Shown piece after piece: positions 1-9,097 of a stretch of 64,000 nucleotides of DNA (position 1 is its first letter; each line of letters begins with the position of its first letter). The stretch is from the NCBI RefSeq assembly GCF_020866905.1, contig NZ_JAIVCC010000002.1:310001-374000 (forward strand), in the 5' to 3' direction. Under the pieces are notes generated by a model. It saw nothing but the letters and a program-made list of their open reading frames with translations, searched no databases and was not told where the DNA came from. The position numbers and the translations under genes are program-made. Origin of the DNA: Salinimicrobium sediminilitoris (GTDB lineage: Bacteria; Bacteroidota; Bacteroidia; Flavobacteriales; Flavobacteriaceae).

Positions 1-267
1 AATATTCCTGTAAAGGCAGGAAATGTGCTTACCAGTGACGAATTTTATGCCGATGAATTTGAATCCTATCAACTTTGGTCAAAATTTGGAGTGCTTTGCG
101 TGGAAATGGAATCTTCAGGATTATACACTATTGCAGCCAAACACGATGTAAATGCTTTGTCTCTCCTTACAATATCTGATTCTTTGGTAACCAAAGAAAA
201 AACAACCACCGAGGAGCGGGAAACTACTTTTAAAGGTATGGTTGAGATCGCCCTTGAATTAGGGTAA
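1..267 (+). CDS. deoD: Purine nucleoside phosphorylase, DeoD type (3' part)
   Basis: The reading frame is open from the first base of the window and ends at TAA 265-267, so only the last 88 codons are present. DeoD enzymes cleave purine (deoxy)nucleosides with phosphate in the cytosol for purine salvage. The visible part carries the family segment GVLCVEMESSGLY, whose ME motif contacts the ribose, then LLTISDSLV with the catalytic-site Asp, and a helix with TTEERETTF. This matches the C-terminal third of hexameric DeoD. The start lies outside the window. Identification rests on motif recognition and is fairly secure. Confidence 0.9.
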   Translation, partial: NIPVKAGNVLTSDEFYADEFESYQLWSKFGVLCVEMESSGLYTIAAKHDVNALSLLTISDSLVTKEKTTTEERETTFKGMVEIALELG

Positions 268-290
268 TTTGATTTCAATAAGACTACAGA

Positions 291-322
291 AGCGGAAGGT
301 CCTTTGGATCTTCCGCTTTTTT
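291..322 (+). terminator. Intrinsic terminator after deoD
   Basis: AGCGGAAG pairs with CTTCCGCT around a short loop and is followed by a run of six T. It lies 24 bases after the deoD stop and separates it from nhaC. Confidence 0.8.
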
Positions 323-467
323 ATTTCCTCATAAGCTGTTAAGGATTGATACAATTTGCCTTTTTATGTTTAAAACAGCCGCCCGGGAACCAAGTATTGA
401 AGCGTCAACTTTTAACTTTTACCGAAAAATCGTAACATTACGCAATCAAAAATTTTAGATCTCGTAA

Positions 468-1949
468 ATGGAAGACGAAAAGTTTATTAAAGACACCAAA
501 GTTCTTGAAAATCGTGAATTAAATATCTGGGAAGCTCTTTTTCCTGTTTTTGCTCTTATTGGGATGCTCGCCTACAATGTATTTGTTTATGGCGATGACT
601 CTTTGGGAGGCTCAAATCAATTTATTCTCCTGCTTGGCGGCGCTGTTGCAGCCATAGTTGGAATCTTTAATAAAGTCTCCTTTGACACCATGATCGAGGA
701 GGTAGCGAATAATATTAAATCTACCACAGGTGCTATCCTCATCCTGCTTATGGTTGGTTCCCTCGCCGGAACCTGGCTTATTAGTGGTATTATTCCAACG
801 ATGATCTATTATGGATTACAGATCCTCAACCCAACAATATTCCTTGCGGCCACAGTCGTTATTTGCTCAGTTATCTCGGTCGCGACCGGTAGTAGCTGGA
901 CGACCTCGGCGACTGTTGGTATAGCTTTAATTGGTATTGCCGAAGCTTTGGGTATTTCGGTGGGAATGACTGCAGGTGCTATACTTTCGGGAGCATATTT
1001 CGGGGATAAGATGTCACCGCTGAGCGATACTACCAACCTGGCTCCCGCCATGGCCGGAACAGATCTTTTTACTCATATAAGGTATATGACCTACACCACT
1101 GTACCTACTATTAGCATTACTCTAATCGTCTTTATAATTCTTGGTTTTACCATTGAGCCTTCGGGAACGGCAGATACGAGTGAGATCCTTGCTTCCATTG
1201 ACAATGCCTTTAATATAACTGCGTGGTTATTCTTGGTGCCGGCCCTTGTCATTGTGCTTATCGTGATGAAAACCTCACCTCTAATCGCTCTCTTGCTGGG
1301 AACCCTTTTAGGAGCTGCTGCAGCTATGATTTTTCAGCCAGAAGTTGTGACTGCAGTATCGGGTTATGAAAACCTTTCTTTTGAAGCAGCTTATGTTGGC
1401 CTTATGAATGCCATAACTGTGGACACTTCAATTGTGACAGATAATGACCAGCTAAACGATCTTTTCTCATCTGGAGGAATGTACGGGATGCTTGGAACAA
1501 TTTGGTTGATCATTTGTGCAATGGTCTTTGGCGGAATAATGGATGCCATTGGTGCCCTTGCAACTATAAGTAAAGCCCTGCTCAACCTCTTCCACACTAC
1601 TTTTGGTCTTTTTGCCAGTACAGTATTTAGTTGTGTAACACTTAACGCTACTGCATCCGATCAGTATCTCGCAATCGTTGTTCCCGGAAAAATGTTTGCT
1701 AAGGCGTACAGGGATAAAGGCCTGGCGCCGGAGAACCTGAGCCGTTCCCTGGAAGATTCGGGTACAGTGACTTCGGTTTTAATTCCGTGGAATACCTGCG
1801 GAGCTTACCATAGCGGAGTTCTGGGAGTACCGGTGGCATCATATTTTGTTTATGCCATCTTCAATTACCTTAGTCCTTTCATGACCCTATTCTTCGCGGC
1901 CTTTAATATAAAGATCCGGCAACTGGGGAGTAAAACCGCAACTGCATAA
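468..1949 (+). CDS. nhaC: Na+/H+ antiporter, NhaC family
   Basis: This is a 493-residue polytopic inner-membrane protein with about a dozen hydrophobic segments, the usual length for NhaC. NhaC antiporters exchange cytoplasmic Na+ for external protons and serve sodium and pH homeostasis, which fits a marine bacterium. The family signature is clear at residues 175-195 (GAYFGDKMSPLSDTTNLA), and a GSSWTTSATVG segment at 141-151 is also typical. The ATG at 468 is the first in frame and gives a hydrophilic N-terminus before the first membrane helix. The gene appears monocistronic: it is preceded by the deoD terminator and followed by a hairpin at 2016-2034. Confidence 0.93.
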   Translation: MEDEKFIKDTKVLENRELNIWEALFPVFALIGMLAYNVFVYGDDSLGGSNQFILLLGGAVAAIVGIFNKVSFDTMIEEVANNIKSTTGAILILLMVGSLAGTWLISGIIPTMIYYGLQILNPTIFLAATVVICSVISVATGSSWTTSATVGIALIGIAEALGISVGMTAGAILSGAYFGDKMSPLSDTTNLAPAMAGTDLFTHIRYMTYTTVPTISITLIVFIILGFTIEPSGTADTSEILASIDNAFNITAWLFLVPALVIVLIVMKTSPLIALLLGTLLGAAAAMIFQPEVVTAVSGYENLSFEAAYVGLMNAITVDTSIVTDNDQLNDLFSSGGMYGMLGTIWLIICAMVFGGIMDAIGALATISKALLNLFHTTFGLFASTVFSCVTLNATASDQYLAIVVPGKMFAKAYRDKGLAPENLSRSLEDSGTVTSVLIPWNTCGAYHSGVLGVPVASYFVYAIFNYLSPFMTLFFAAFNIKIRQLGSKTATA

Positions 1950-2015
1950 TAAGAAGTTATGACGAAGAGTTATTCCTATTGACAAATACTATACTCGAAT
2001 AAAAAATAAAGATTT

Positions 2016-2034
2016 GCGGCCCTAGTGGGGCCGC
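2016..2034 (+). terminator. Hairpin after nhaC
   Basis: GCGGCCC and GGGCCGC form a 7-bp GC-rich stem with loop TAGTG, followed by TCTTTGTTCTT. The T tract is interrupted, so termination is likely but not certain. Confidence 0.55.
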
Positions 2035-2044
2035 TCTTTGTTCT

Positions 2045-2052
2045 TATCTTTG
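2045..2052 (+). promoter_or_regulatory. Bacteroidota -7 element before the peroxiredoxin gene
   Basis: TATCTTTG matches the Bacteroidota -7 consensus TAnnTTTG exactly and lies 39 bases before the start codon of the peroxiredoxin gene. I do not see a TTTG at the ideal -33 distance. Confidence 0.6.
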
Positions 2053-2091
2053 CATCAGAAATAAATCAATAACCAAAAAACATAAAATAAT

Positions 2092-2730
2092 ATGGCATTA
2101 GTAGGAAAAAAATTTCCAAACCTAGAAGTAAACGCAATGAATGACATGGGCGATACTTTTAAAATAAATGTATTCGAAGAAGCTAAGAACAACTCAAAGA
2201 AGGTTCTGCTTTTTTGGTATCCAAAAGACTTTACTTTCGTTTGCCCAACAGAACTACATGCTTTCCAGGAAGCACTTGCTGAATTTGAGAAAAGAAATGT
2301 AATGGTAGTTGGCGCTTCATGTGATACTCCAGAGGTTCACTTTGCATGGTTAAACACTCCAAAAGATGACGGAGGTATTGAAGGAGTTACTTACCCTATC
2401 CTTGCCGATTCTAATAGAAACCTTGCAAATCAACTTGGAATTCTTGATATAAGCAACGAGAATTACAACGAAGAAACAGGAGTTTACACTGTAGAAGGTG
2501 ACAACGTAACTTACCGTGCTACATACCTAATAGATGAAGAAGGAACTGTATTCCATGAAGGCATCAACCATATGCCACTTGGAAGAAACGTTAAAGAATT
2601 CATCCGTTTGATCGATGCTTACACGCACGTTCAGGAAAAAGGTGAAGTATGTCCTGCAAACTGGGAAGAAGGAAAAGAGGCAATGAACGCAAACCGCAAG
2701 GGAGTGGCTTCTTACCTAAGCTCTAACTAA
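2092..2730 (+). CDS. 2-Cys peroxiredoxin (AhpC/Prx1 group)
   Basis: A 212-residue thiol peroxidase that reduces H2O2 and organic hydroperoxides in the cytoplasm. The peroxidatic cysteine is Cys51 in FTFVCPTELHAF and the resolving cysteine is Cys187 in GEVCPANWEEGKEAM, so both needed cysteines are there. Length and motifs fit typical 2-Cys peroxiredoxins. It is followed after 13 bases by a thioredoxin-like gene, a plausible electron donor, and the two probably share the promoter at 2045. Confident at family level; the gene name is left open because ahpC and prx names are used interchangeably here. Confidence 0.95.
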   Translation: MALVGKKFPNLEVNAMNDMGDTFKINVFEEAKNNSKKVLLFWYPKDFTFVCPTELHAFQEALAEFEKRNVMVVGASCDTPEVHFAWLNTPKDDGGIEGVTYPILADSNRNLANQLGILDISNENYNEETGVYTVEGDNVTYRATYLIDEEGTVFHEGINHMPLGRNVKEFIRLIDAYTHVQEKGEVCPANWEEGKEAMNANRKGVASYLSSN

Positions 2731-2743
2731 AAAAAGCATAACG

Positions 2744-3055
2744 ATGAGAGAATTGACAAATGATAATCTGGCAGAAGTAGTTGCTGAAAATGAAACTGTA
2801 GTCGTGCAATATATGGCCGGCTGGTGCGGTAACTGCAGGGTGATGAAGCCCAAGTTCAAGAAGCTTGCTGCCGAGAATGAAGATGCGACATTTCTCCTGG
2901 TTGATGCCGAAAAATATCCTGAATCCAGAAAACTGGCTAAGGTGGACAACTTACCAACTTTTGCCGCTTTTAAGAACGGGGAATTGGTAAACCAGGTGCA
3001 AACTAACAAATTTGAACTTTTAAAAGACCTAGTTAATGAAGTTACCAGTAATTAG
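2744..3055 (+). CDS. Thioredoxin-family protein
   Basis: A 103-residue single-domain thioredoxin with no signal peptide, so cytoplasmic. The active site is WCGNC (Cys28, Cys31) instead of the classical WCGPC, and the cis-Pro region is LPTFAAFKNG. The CGNC variant should change redox potential compared with TrxA. It lies directly downstream of the 2-Cys peroxiredoxin and overlaps the next gene by 20 bases, so it probably recycles the peroxiredoxin. That role is inferred from context. Confidence 0.88.
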   Translation: MRELTNDNLAEVVAENETVVVQYMAGWCGNCRVMKPKFKKLAAENEDATFLLVDAEKYPESRKLAKVDNLPTFAAFKNGELVNQVQTNKFELLKDLVNEVTSN

Positions 3056-3284
3056 ACATCTGCAAAAGAATAATGATCAGGAAAAACTTGAGCATACCCT
3101 TGAAGTTTTGGAATCGTTCTGCGACCACAGGTCGGTTACCGACGAAGAAATGGATATGGTGGGCGAAATGATCAGTAATATTTGCGGTGCACTCGAGGTT
3201 CAAAAAATGATAGATGAAGGAATGTCCGAAAGAGATGCGGCAAACAACTTCATGAAAAAAGTGCTAAGTTCTATAGATAAATAA
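3036..3284 (+). CDS. Small conserved flavobacterial protein (DUF6952-like)
   Basis: An 82-residue, probably soluble, helical protein starting MKLPVIRHLQKN. Its start overlaps the thioredoxin gene by 20 bases, which indicates translational coupling. It has two cysteines (in SFCDHR and NICGAL). I recall such a protein next to peroxiredoxin-thioredoxin pairs in flavobacteria under the name DUF6952, but that label is from memory. The function is unknown; association with peroxide defence is inferred only from position. Confidence 0.7.
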   Translation: MKLPVIRHLQKNNDQEKLEHTLEVLESFCDHRSVTDEEMDMVGEMISNICGALEVQKMIDEGMSERDAANNFMKKVLSSIDK

Positions 3285-3309
3285 CCCACACATTTTTTCA
3301 CAAAATAAC

Positions 3310-3340
3310 GGCTGACTCATGTTTTTGAGTCAGCCTTTTT
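3310..3340 (+). terminator. Intrinsic terminator of the peroxiredoxin operon
   Basis: GGCTGACTCA pairs perfectly with TGAGTCAGCC around TGTTTT and is followed by TTTTTGTTTT. It closes the peroxiredoxin-thioredoxin-small-protein unit. Confidence 0.9.
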
Positions 3341-3414
3341 GTTTTATGACAATTTTAGTAAAATACAAACCCTAAAATTTTAATTTTAGTAATTCAACAA
3401 CGAAGAAACCAAAT

Positions 3415-3915
3415 ATGTCACAGATAACGCACAACGGGAAACCGATAACCACTTACGGACACCTTCCGGAAAAAGGAGAAAGAGCTCCACATTTTGAATT
3501 ATTAAAATCTGATTTAAGTGTAGCTACCCTTCAGGATTTTAAGGGAAAACGAGTGATTATGAATATATTTCCCAGTATAGACACAAACGTCTGTGCAACT
3601 TCTGTAAATAATTTTAGCGATAGAGCAGCCGACCTGGAGAATGTAACAGTGCTGAATATTTCGAGAGATTTGCCTTTTGCCCAGGAAAGATTTAAAAAAG
3701 AAAACGGAGTTGACAATGTGGTCAATCTTTCAGATTTCAGGGAGCGCAATTTTGGAAAGGACTATGGTTTGGAAATTATAGACGGTCCCCTTGAGGGATT
3801 GCTGTCCAGGGTAGTGATCGTCCTCGATGAAAACGGAAAGATCCTGCACACCGAACAGGTGAAAGAAATTGGGCAGGAACCTAATTACCTGGAGGCACTT
3901 AAACCGCTGTTGTAA
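3415..3915 (+). CDS. tpx: Thiol peroxidase Tpx
   Basis: A 166-residue atypical peroxiredoxin. The peroxidatic Cys60 lies in SIDTNVCATSV, the standard Tpx motif, and DLPFAQERF follows as in other Tpx proteins. In Escherichia coli Tpx the resolving cysteine comes right after this segment (RFC); here the sequence is RFKKENGV with no cysteine, so the protein looks like a 1-Cys Tpx that must rely on an external thiol. It overlaps dgkA by one base (TAATG) and is probably co-transcribed with it. Confidence 0.92.
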   Translation: MSQITHNGKPITTYGHLPEKGERAPHFELLKSDLSVATLQDFKGKRVIMNIFPSIDTNVCATSVNNFSDRAADLENVTVLNISRDLPFAQERFKKENGVDNVVNLSDFRERNFGKDYGLEIIDGPLEGLLSRVVIVLDENGKILHTEQVKEIGQEPNYLEALKPLL

Positions 3916-4274
3916 TGTATGATTTTATCACCGGCCGTATAAAGGGAGGTGGTTATGCAATTAAAGGTGCCTGGCTTTTGCTAAGACACGAACCAAGCAT
4001 CCAGGTACAGTTCGTCATTTCCATTTTTGTAACCATTGCCGGATTTTATTTTGATATTACTTCCACAGAATGGATGATGCAAATCCTGGCTATTGGTCTC
4101 ATAATGACTGCCGAAGGTCTTAATACAGCCGTTGAAAATATTGCAGATTTTGTTCACGCCGATTTTCATGTCAAGATAGGTCGAATCAAAGACGTGGCAG
4201 CCGGGGCTGTTTTCTTTGCAGCTGTAGTTGCCGTCATCATTGGTCTAATTATATATATTCCCTACATTTTTTAA
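3915..4274 (+). CDS. dgkA: Diacylglycerol kinase family (undecaprenol kinase-like)
   Basis: A 119-residue inner-membrane kinase with three to four hydrophobic helices. The family motif EGLNTAVENIAD is present; its Glu residues coordinate Mg-ATP. DgkA-type enzymes phosphorylate diacylglycerol or undecaprenol and so recycle lipid carriers for envelope synthesis. The ATG overlaps the tpx stop by one base, so translation is coupled. Whether the substrate is diacylglycerol or undecaprenol cannot be read from the sequence. Confidence 0.9.
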   Translation: MYDFITGRIKGGGYAIKGAWLLLRHEPSIQVQFVISIFVTIAGFYFDITSTEWMMQILAIGLIMTAEGLNTAVENIADFVHADFHVKIGRIKDVAAGAVFFAAVVAVIIGLIIYIPYIF

Positions 4275-4559
4275 AATCTCCAGATTTTATTTCCGTAGAA
4301 ATTGATACTTACAGAACAAAACCCAGATAGATCTATTTTTAATATCCATTCGGGTTTTAATCCTTAGTACCTGTTGAAGAGAAAATAACAATTTCCTTTA
4401 CTATAGAAAAGCACAATTAATATTTTAAAGCCTAATAGTCTCTGGTGGTAAACCCTGGATACAAGGAACTTTGGAAAATTTTTGCCTGACATTAATGACC
4501 CTGAAAAACATCTTTGAAATAGATTTTTCCTTTTCTTTATATTAGCTGGTGCTAATTTG
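4275..4559. other. Intergenic region before ftsK
   Basis: No convincing gene. AT-rich DNA that ends in the promoter-like element of ftsK. The open frame that crosses it on the minus strand has no codon pattern or similarity I recognise. Confidence 0.5.
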
Positions 4560-4567
4560 TATTTTTG
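4560..4567 (+). promoter_or_regulatory. -7 element of ftsK
   Basis: TATTTTTG fits TAnnTTTG and lies 22 bases before the ATG at 4590, which argues that the in-frame ATG at 4557 is not used. Confidence 0.55.
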
Positions 4568-4589
4568 CCCCCAAACCTTCAGTTCTATC

Positions 4590-6956
4590 ATGGCTAAAAA
4601 GAAAGCTGTAAAAAAATCTTCTTCAAAATCCACTTTTTCGAAGTCCTCCTTTAAACTTTCCCCACGTGGGAAGGTTATCCTGGGAAGTTTTTTGATCTTT
4701 TTCGGGTTAGCCCTTTTAATAGCTTTCACCTCTTTTCTTTTCAACTGGGAGGCAGATCAAAGCACGCTCACACAACTCGAAAACCGACAGGTAGAAACCA
4801 AAAACCTCCTCAGTAAATTTGGTGCAGCTATAAGTAACTTCTTTATTTACGAAGGTTTTGGAATTGCAGCTTTTGCCTTTGCTATTCTCATAATCACCAC
4901 CGGGATCTATTATTTTATGAGCCTGAACAAGACTCCATTATTCCGGTATTGGTTCTGGGGAATATTAGTAATGATATGGATTTCGGTATTTTTCGGATTT
5001 TTTGTCGATTCTAATGCTTTACTGGGAGGTACAGTGGGATATGAAACTAATGATTACCTCCAGGATTACCTGGGCTTTACAGGAACTATTCTCCTTCTAT
5101 CATTTTTGCTGATAGTTTACCTGGTGATAAGACTTAAGATCACCCCAGATAAATTAATTTCAGCCTTTAGAAGTACCAAAAAAGACATTTCTGAAGATTT
5201 CAAATCTTCTTCTTCAGTTTCTGACGACTCTATTCAAGTCAAAAAGCCTTCAGAAGAAATTAAATCCGAAGCACAGCAAAAACCAGTAACTCCTGAGCCT
5301 GAAAAACCCAAAGTACCACAACCCGCACCAGAAAAGGTGGTAATACGTTCAGAAGAAAACCCCGATGATGTTGCTATGGAAGTGGAAACTGCAGCCGAAG
5401 AGGAAGAAATGGACGATAGTTTAAGCCGCAAAGCTGTCGAAGATTACGGGGAGTTTGACCCTACCCTGGAATTAAGAAATTACCAGTTCCCTACGATCGA
5501 ACTTTTAAAGGACCATAACGCTAATGGTGGTGGTATTACCATTAACCAGGAAGAGCTTGAGGAGAACAAAAATAAGATCGTTGATACCCTTAAGAACTAT
5601 AAAATTGATATAGCGCAGATCAAGGCTACCGTAGGGCCCACCGTGACGCTTTACGAAATCATTCCGGAGGCAGGGATCAGGATCTCGAAGATAAAGAGTC
5701 TTGAAGATGATATTGCACTTTCACTTTCGGCCCTGGGAATAAGGATCATTGCCCCAATTCCCGGGAAAGGAACTATTGGGATCGAGGTTCCCAATAAAAA
5801 TGCTACCATGGTGTCCATGAGAAGCGTGATTGCCTCTCCCCGCTTTCAGAATGCCGAGATGGAATTGCCCATGGCTCTTGGAAAGACTATCTCCAATGAA
5901 ACTTTTGTGGTAGATCTTGCAAAAATGCCTCACCTGCTCATGGCGGGAGCTACCGGACAGGGAAAATCTGTAGGACTCAATGCAATTCTTACTTCCCTGC
6001 TTTACAGTAAACATCCTGCCGAAGTCAAATTTATACTTGTAGATCCAAAAAAGGTAGAATTAACCCTCTTTAATAAGATCGAAAGGCATTATCTCGCGAA
6101 ATTGCCCGATACCGAAGAGGCGATTATAACAGACAATACCAAGGTGATCAATACCCTCAATTCCCTGTGTATCGAAATGGACAACCGTTACGAGCTGCTC
6201 AAGGATGCGATGGTGAGGAACATTAAAGAATACAATACAAAATTCAAAGCACGAAAATTAAATCCTGAACAAGGTCACAAGTTCCTGCCTTACATTGTCC
6301 TGGTGGTAGATGAGTTTGCAGATCTCATTATGACGGCAGGTAAAGAGGTTGAAGCGCCAATAGCAAGGCTTGCCCAGTTGGCCAGAGCAATTGGTATCCA
6401 TTTAATTATCGCTACGCAAAGACCATCGGTCAATGTGATCACTGGGATAATTAAAGCCAACTTCCCCGCGAGGATCGCTTTTAGGGTTACCTCAAAGATC
6501 GATTCCCGCACCATTCTTGACAGCCAGGGTGCAGATCAACTTATTGGAAAGGGAGATATGCTTTTCACCCAAGGTAATACCCTGCTAAGACTTCAATGTG
6601 CTTTTGTAGACACTCCCGAAGTTGACAAGATCACAGAATTTATTGGTTCACAAAAAGCTTATGCCGATGCTTATCACCTCCCCGAGTATAGCGGAGAGGA
6701 AAGTGGCACATCTCTTGATATTGATGTAAGCGATCGGGATAAGCTCTTTCGCGAAGCCGCCGAAGTCATAGTAATAGCACAGCAAGGATCGGCTTCTTTG
6801 CTTCAGAGAAAATTGAAGTTGGGGTATAATCGCGCGGGGAGAATCATCGATCAACTGGAAGCAGCCGGAGTTGTTGGACCTTTTGAAGGCAGCAAGGCAC
6901 GGCAGGTGCTGGTACAGGATATTGAAAGCCTTAACCAGCTGTTGAATGATGAATAG
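4590..6956 (+). CDS. ftsK: DNA translocase FtsK/SpoIIIE
   Basis: A 788-residue septal DNA pump. The N-terminus is basic (MAKKKAVKKSS) and is followed by four membrane helices, an acidic/proline-rich linker around residues 205-290, the alpha/beta motor with Walker A GATGQGKSVG and Walker B VLVVDEFADL, and a C-terminal winged-helix gamma domain (LLQRKLKLGYNRAGRIIDQLE). FtsK anchors at the division septum and moves chromosome ends to the Xer/dif site. I chose ATG 4590 because a -7 element sits just before it. The next gene is lolA after 18 bases. Confidence 0.95.
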   Translation: MAKKKAVKKSSSKSTFSKSSFKLSPRGKVILGSFLIFFGLALLIAFTSFLFNWEADQSTLTQLENRQVETKNLLSKFGAAISNFFIYEGFGIAAFAFAILIITTGIYYFMSLNKTPLFRYWFWGILVMIWISVFFGFFVDSNALLGGTVGYETNDYLQDYLGFTGTILLLSFLLIVYLVIRLKITPDKLISAFRSTKKDISEDFKSSSSVSDDSIQVKKPSEEIKSEAQQKPVTPEPEKPKVPQPAPEKVVIRSEENPDDVAMEVETAAEEEEMDDSLSRKAVEDYGEFDPTLELRNYQFPTIELLKDHNANGGGITINQEELEENKNKIVDTLKNYKIDIAQIKATVGPTVTLYEIIPEAGIRISKIKSLEDDIALSLSALGIRIIAPIPGKGTIGIEVPNKNATMVSMRSVIASPRFQNAEMELPMALGKTISNETFVVDLAKMPHLLMAGATGQGKSVGLNAILTSLLYSKHPAEVKFILVDPKKVELTLFNKIERHYLAKLPDTEEAIITDNTKVINTLNSLCIEMDNRYELLKDAMVRNIKEYNTKFKARKLNPEQGHKFLPYIVLVVDEFADLIMTAGKEVEAPIARLAQLARAIGIHLIIATQRPSVNVITGIIKANFPARIAFRVTSKIDSRTILDSQGADQLIGKGDMLFTQGNTLLRLQCAFVDTPEVDKITEFIGSQKAYADAYHLPEYSGEESGTSLDIDVSDRDKLFREAAEVIVIAQQGSASLLQRKLKLGYNRAGRIIDQLEAAGVVGPFEGSKARQVLVQDIESLNQLLNDE

Positions 6957-6974
6957 AATAACCAAATAAAAATT

Positions 6975-7619
6975 ATGAAAAAATTAGTTTTAGTTGCAGT
7001 AGCATTTTTGACATTTTTGAATACTAATGCCCAGTCTTCACAAGGTGCAAAAGAGTTGCTAAATGAAGTATCCTCCAAGGTTGAATCTTATGACAACATT
7101 ATCATCGAGTTCAAATATGCGTTGGAGAATACCGCCGAAAATGTGAAGCATGAAACCCGGGGTGATGTAAGCCTTGAAGGAGAAAAATACCTGCTCAACA
7201 TCATGGGAACAACCCGTCTTTTTGATGGTAAGAAATTGTATACTATTATTCCTGAAGATGAAGAGATCAATATCTCAGTTCATAATCCTGAAGAAGATCA
7301 GGACATTAGTCCCTCCAAAATGCTTACCTTTTACAACAACGGATACAAATCTGAACTTGGTCCCGTAAAGGATCTCAAAGGCCGGAAAATCCAGTACGTA
7401 AAGCTTACACCAATTGATTCTAATGCCGAAATCAAAGAGATACAGCTGGGGATTGACAAGCAGACGAAAAATATTTACAATTTAATCCAGACGCAGGATA
7501 ATGGCACGAAGATCACAATTACTGTGAACAGCTTCAAGACCAATCAACCTCTTCCTCAAACCCTTTTCAGTTTTAAAGAGGACAGGTACAAAGACTACTA
7601 TATTAACAGGTTAGACTAA
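6975..7619 (+). CDS. lolA: Outer-membrane lipoprotein carrier LolA-like protein
   Basis: A 214-residue periplasmic protein with a signal peptide (MKKLVLVAVAFLTFLNTNA, cut before Q). The mature part begins with the helix AKELLNEVSSKVESY and continues with amphipathic beta strands such as YLLNIMGTTRLFDGKKLY, as in LolA chaperones that ferry lipoproteins across the periplasm. It sits between ftsK and an LptF/LptG-type permease, a flavobacterial envelope cluster. Sequence divergence within the LolA superfamily is large, so family-level assignment only. Confidence 0.85.
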   Translation: MKKLVLVAVAFLTFLNTNAQSSQGAKELLNEVSSKVESYDNIIIEFKYALENTAENVKHETRGDVSLEGEKYLLNIMGTTRLFDGKKLYTIIPEDEEINISVHNPEEDQDISPSKMLTFYNNGYKSELGPVKDLKGRKIQYVKLTPIDSNAEIKEIQLGIDKQTKNIYNLIQTQDNGTKITITVNSFKTNQPLPQTLFSFKEDRYKDYYINRLD

Positions 7620-7623
7620 GTAA

Positions 7624-9075
7624 TTGAAAATATTAGACCGGTACATACTTACCAGCTACTTAAAGACATTCTTTTCGGTTTTTGTGATACTCATGTTCAT
7701 ATTTGTATTGCAAACCATCTGGCTGTACATCGGGGAATTAGCGGGTAAGGATCTCGACATCGATATCATCTTTAAATTCCTGCTCTATTTTAGTCCCAAG
7801 CTGGTACCACTGGTTTTGCCCCTGAGTATCCTGCTGACTTCCATAATGACTTTCGGAAATTTTGCTGAAAACTACGAGTTTGCCGCGATGAAATCGGCAG
7901 GTATCTCCTTGCAGCGGGCAATGCGTTCCCTTACCGTTTTCATTTTGCTGGTAAGTGTAACCGCTTTTCTATTCGCCAATAATGTCATTCCCGCAGCCGA
8001 ATATAAATCCATAAACCTGCGGAAGAATATTGCCCAGCTTAAACCTGCAATGGTTATTTCTGAAGGTGTTTTTAATGACCTGGGACAGATCAATATAAAA
8101 GTTGATGAGAAGACAGGAGAGCGAGGTCAATACCTTCACGATGTTATCATTCATAAAAAGAACGAGCGCCGCCCCGGAAATTTCACAGTAATAAAAGCTT
8201 CTGAAGGTGAATTGGTTGGAAGTACAGGTTCCAATATTCTAAGTCTCATCCTTAAAGATGGGAACTATTACGATGAGATTTTGCCCTCCTCCCCCCGGGA
8301 CCGGATGAAAAAACCCTTTGCAAAAAGCTATTTTGAAGAGTATGTGATCAACATGGATCTTTCGGGGTTTAATGATGTTGATCTTGATGAGGAAAGGTAC
8401 AGTAACTCTCATAACATGCTCAAGATATCTGAGCTAAACCGTACCATAGATTCTTTTTCAACTTCCTATAACCAGGAAGTTGAAATCTTTTCCCGAAACA
8501 TGTACAATCGTACCGGGATTGAGAACCTAAAGAAAGAGGTGAAACCCAAAAAGGATACAGCTATTGATCCTGAAAAAGGAATTTTACCGCTTTATGAGAC
8601 TCACCAGGCCTCTCAAATTATAAATCTTGCCCTTGGAGGAGTGAACGGGGCTGTGGCTACGGTAACTAACAAGAAAGTAGAATTGGTTAGCGCCTCTAAA
8701 AGATTGAATAAATTTGAAATTGCCCTGCATGAAAAATATGTACTTGCTGTAGCTTGCGTGATACTCTTTTTTGTAGGAGCTCCCCTTGGGGCTATTATTA
8801 GAAAAGGAGGAATGGGATTACCAATGGTCATAGCAATTCTTCTTTTTCTTACATACCATTTCATTGGGATATTTGCGAAGAACAGTGCAGAGGAAGGACA
8901 AATAAGCCCTTTCCTGGGGACGTGGCTTTCTACCCTTATTATGTTACCTTTAGGGATCTTTCTAACCTATCGAGCAACAACAGATCAGGGTTTATTCAGC
9001 TTTAGCATTCTCTTTGAGCCCATTAAGAGACTTTTGAAAAGGACGCAAATTATGGGCCGTTCCGAAAAGGATTAA
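7624..9075 (+). CDS. LptF/LptG family permease (YjgP/YjgQ)
   Basis: A 483-residue inner-membrane protein. It has an N-terminal group of helices (from DRYILTSYLKTFFSVFVILMF), a large periplasmic jellyroll region, and a C-terminal helix group (ILFFVGAPLGAIIRKGG is the classical YjgP/YjgQ motif). LptF and LptG form the transmembrane part of the ABC machine that extracts lipopolysaccharide. The start appears to be TTG at 7624, four bases after the lolA stop, since no ATG fits before the conserved LDRYI segment. It cannot be assigned to F or G from one sequence. Confidence 0.9.
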   Translation: MKILDRYILTSYLKTFFSVFVILMFIFVLQTIWLYIGELAGKDLDIDIIFKFLLYFSPKLVPLVLPLSILLTSIMTFGNFAENYEFAAMKSAGISLQRAMRSLTVFILLVSVTAFLFANNVIPAAEYKSINLRKNIAQLKPAMVISEGVFNDLGQINIKVDEKTGERGQYLHDVIIHKKNERRPGNFTVIKASEGELVGSTGSNILSLILKDGNYYDEILPSSPRDRMKKPFAKSYFEEYVINMDLSGFNDVDLDEERYSNSHNMLKISELNRTIDSFSTSYNQEVEIFSRNMYNRTGIENLKKEVKPKKDTAIDPEKGILPLYETHQASQIINLALGGVNGAVATVTNKKVELVSASKRLNKFEIALHEKYVLAVACVILFFVGAPLGAIIRKGGMGLPMVIAILLFLTYHFIGIFAKNSAEEGQISPFLGTWLSTLIMLPLGIFLTYRATTDQGLFSFSILFEPIKRLLKRTQIMGRSEKD

Positions 9076-9083
9076 TATCTTTG
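9076..9083 (+). promoter_or_regulatory. -7 element before ribB
   Basis: TATCTTTG matches TAnnTTTG. It overlaps the end of the permease gene and lies 23 bases before ATG 9107, suggesting ribB has its own promoter. Confidence 0.55.
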
Positions 9084-9097
9084 CCGGCAATTATGCA

